The notes beneath the pieces were generated by a model. That model did not search any database. It had not been told where the DNA came from and saw only the letters and a list, made by a program, of their open reading frames with translations. A stretch of 64,000 nt of DNA from Paraburkholderia sp. GTDB lineage: Bacteria; Pseudomonadota; Gammaproteobacteria; Burkholderiales; Burkholderiaceae. The stretch covers positions 90,407 through 154,406 of the forward strand of contig NZ_SCRP01000007.1 in NCBI RefSeq assembly GCF_004298475.1, in the 5' to 3' direction. The position numbers were made by a program, and so were the translations under genes. Positions 62,855-64,000 of the stretch are shown here, one piece after another; within the stretch, counting starts at the first letter, position 1; each line of letters begins with the position of its first letter.

Positions 62855-64000
62855 ATGACGAATGCAAAAGGAAAAACTGAAGAAACCGTAGTCCCGGGCC
62901 GTCGCCGCTTCCTGGCGTCGTCCGCAGTGGCGGGTCTCGCGGGAGCGAGCCTGTCGCTGGGTCTGGCTGGTTGCAACAAGGGCAGCAGCGATGCCGCCCC
63001 GGCAGCAGGCGCCGCGAGCGCAGCAAGCGGCGCGGATCCGCAGGCGAGCATCAACTGGGAGAAGTATGAAGTGCATCCCGGCAAGCTCGACACGTACTAC
63101 GGCTTCTCGAGCGGCGGTCACTCGGGCGACCTGCGCATTCACGGCCTCCCGTCCGGCCGTGAAATCCGCCGCGTTCCGATCTTCAACGTCGACTGCATGT
63201 CGGATTGGGGTATCACGAACGAATCGCGCGCGATCATCGGCACGAAGCCGAATGGCCAGCTGAACTACACCACCGGCGATACTCACCACGTCCACCTGTC
63301 GTACACGGACGGCGTCTACGACGGCAAGCACCTTTTCGTCAACGACAAGCTCAATGGCCGTATTGCACGCGTGAAGCTCGACACGATGGAGTGCGATGCG
63401 ATCACGCAACTGCCGAACGTGCAGGGCTTCCACGGCATTTTCCCGGACAAGCGCGACCCGGTCGACGACAAGATCAACTACACGACGCGCGTGTTCTGCG
63501 GTAACGAATTCCATATTCCGCAGCCGAACGACGGCCGCGACGTCAACGATCCGTCGAAGTACTTCTGTCTGTTCACCTGCGTCGATGCGGTCACGATGCA
63601 GCCGCGCTGGCAGGTCAAGATCGACGGCAACATGGACCTCGTCGCGACCTCGTACGACGGCAAGCTCGCGTGCTCGAACCAGTACAACACCGAGAACGGC
63701 GTCCACTACGAAGAGATGATGGCCGCCGAGCGCGACTCGTGCATCTTCTTCAACGTTGCGCGTATCGAAGAAGCAGTGAAGGCAGGCAAGGTCACCCACC
63801 TCAGCAATTCGAAGGTGCCGATTGTCGACGGCACGAAGGCCGGCAACACCGACCCGAAGACGGCGCTCGTCGTGTACGTGCCGGTTCCGAAGAACCCGCA
63901 CGGCGTGAACATCTCGCCGGACGGCAAGTACTACGCGTGCTCGGGCAAGCTGTCGCCGACCGCCACCCTGATCCAGCACGATCTGGTGCTGAAGTGGTTC
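62855..64000 (+). CDS. nosZ: Nitrous-oxide reductase NosZ (Tat-type), N-terminal 382 codons, cut by the window end
   Basis: Reduces N2O to N2 in the periplasm using the CuZ and CuA centres, the last step of denitrification. A twin-arginine signal (GRRRFLASS, about residues 17-25) marks a clade I, Tat-exported enzyme. The beta-propeller starts near 65: CuZ ligand blocks TTGDTHHVHLS, GFHGIFP and FCGNEFHIPQPNDG are visible. The CuA domain at the C-terminus lies outside. ATG at 62855 (chosen) and at 62840 (in frame, five codons earlier) are both possible; neither has a strong ribosome site. Confidence 0.96.
   Translation, partial: MTNAKGKTEETVVPGRRRFLASSAVAGLAGASLSLGLAGCNKGSSDAAPAAGAASAASGADPQASINWEKYEVHPGKLDTYYGFSSGGHSGDLRIHGLPSGREIRRVPIFNVDCMSDWGITNESRAIIGTKPNGQLNYTTGDTHHVHLSYTDGVYDGKHLFVNDKLNGRIARVKLDTMECDAITQLPNVQGFHGIFPDKRDPVDDKINYTTRVFCGNEFHIPQPNDGRDVNDPSKYFCLFTCVDAVTMQPRWQVKIDGNMDLVATSYDGKLACSNQYNTENGVHYEEMMAAERDSCIFFNVARIEEAVKAGKVTHLSNSKVPIVDGTKAGNTDPKTALVVYVPVPKNPHGVNISPDGKYYACSGKLSPTATLIQHDLVLKWF

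Overview
The window is high-GC bacterial chromosome with the gene content and local order of Burkholderiaceae (Paraburkholderia/Burkholderia/Trinickia type). Examples are pcnB-HAD-hda-AI2E next to divergent purM, kynBUA with divergent kynR, and typical betaproteobacterial amiC-tsaE-queG, ogt-xerD-ybaK-plsY and murB-yajQ neighbourhoods. This assignment rests on recognised protein families and order; no database search was possible.

Layout. 1-3.4 kb: minus-strand housekeeping run (pcnB start, HAD phosphatase, hda with a very long repetitive tail, AI-2E permease), then purM. 4.6-8.3 kb: tryptophan-to-anthranilate (kynurenine) operon and its Lrp-type regulator. 8.3-22 kb: flavin reductase, msrA, DUF72, pdxH, tcdA, a thioredoxin/TPR protein, pirin, cell-wall amidase, tRNA modification (tsaE, queG), DNA alkyl repair (ogt), xerD, ybaK, plsY. 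22-29 kb: chemoreceptor with a likely sigma-28 promoter, yaiI-like gene, a second infA, cspA, yajQ, murB, a catalytically degenerate EAL protein. 29-37 kb: secreted PLD protein, a four-gene TonB uptake cluster (exbD-tonB-receptor-exbB), hmgA. 37-48 kb: regulator, crotonase, FiwA-like protein, MFS and DMT transporters, TAXI binding protein, BON protein, small unknown proteins. 48.7-51.6 kb: sulfide/persulfide module (SQR-like fusion, two YeeE halves, BigR-type ArsR repressor with an AT-rich operator). 52-57 kb: oxidoreductase, WecA-like transferase, PLP enzyme, DnaJ. 57.5-64 kb: NRAMP-family transporter, orphan tatA, ABC exporter, ApbE, and divergently nosZ (Tat-type nitrous-oxide reductase, cut by the window end), with a near-consensus FNR/Anr box between them.

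Two gene stubs mark old deletions: the first ~32 codons of an EamA transporter (15334) and the last ~40 codons of a class III aminotransferase (24145).

The least expected signal is structural. Short tandem repeats (5-13 bp) occur again and again, and in nine genes the array runs across the stop codon (kynU, tcdA, queG, ybaK, plsY, MCP, murB, an 86-aa ORF, SQR). Arrays inside coding sequence use 9- or 12-bp units; arrays in non-coding DNA use mainly units that are not multiples of three. No tRNA, rRNA, IS element or CRISPR array was found.
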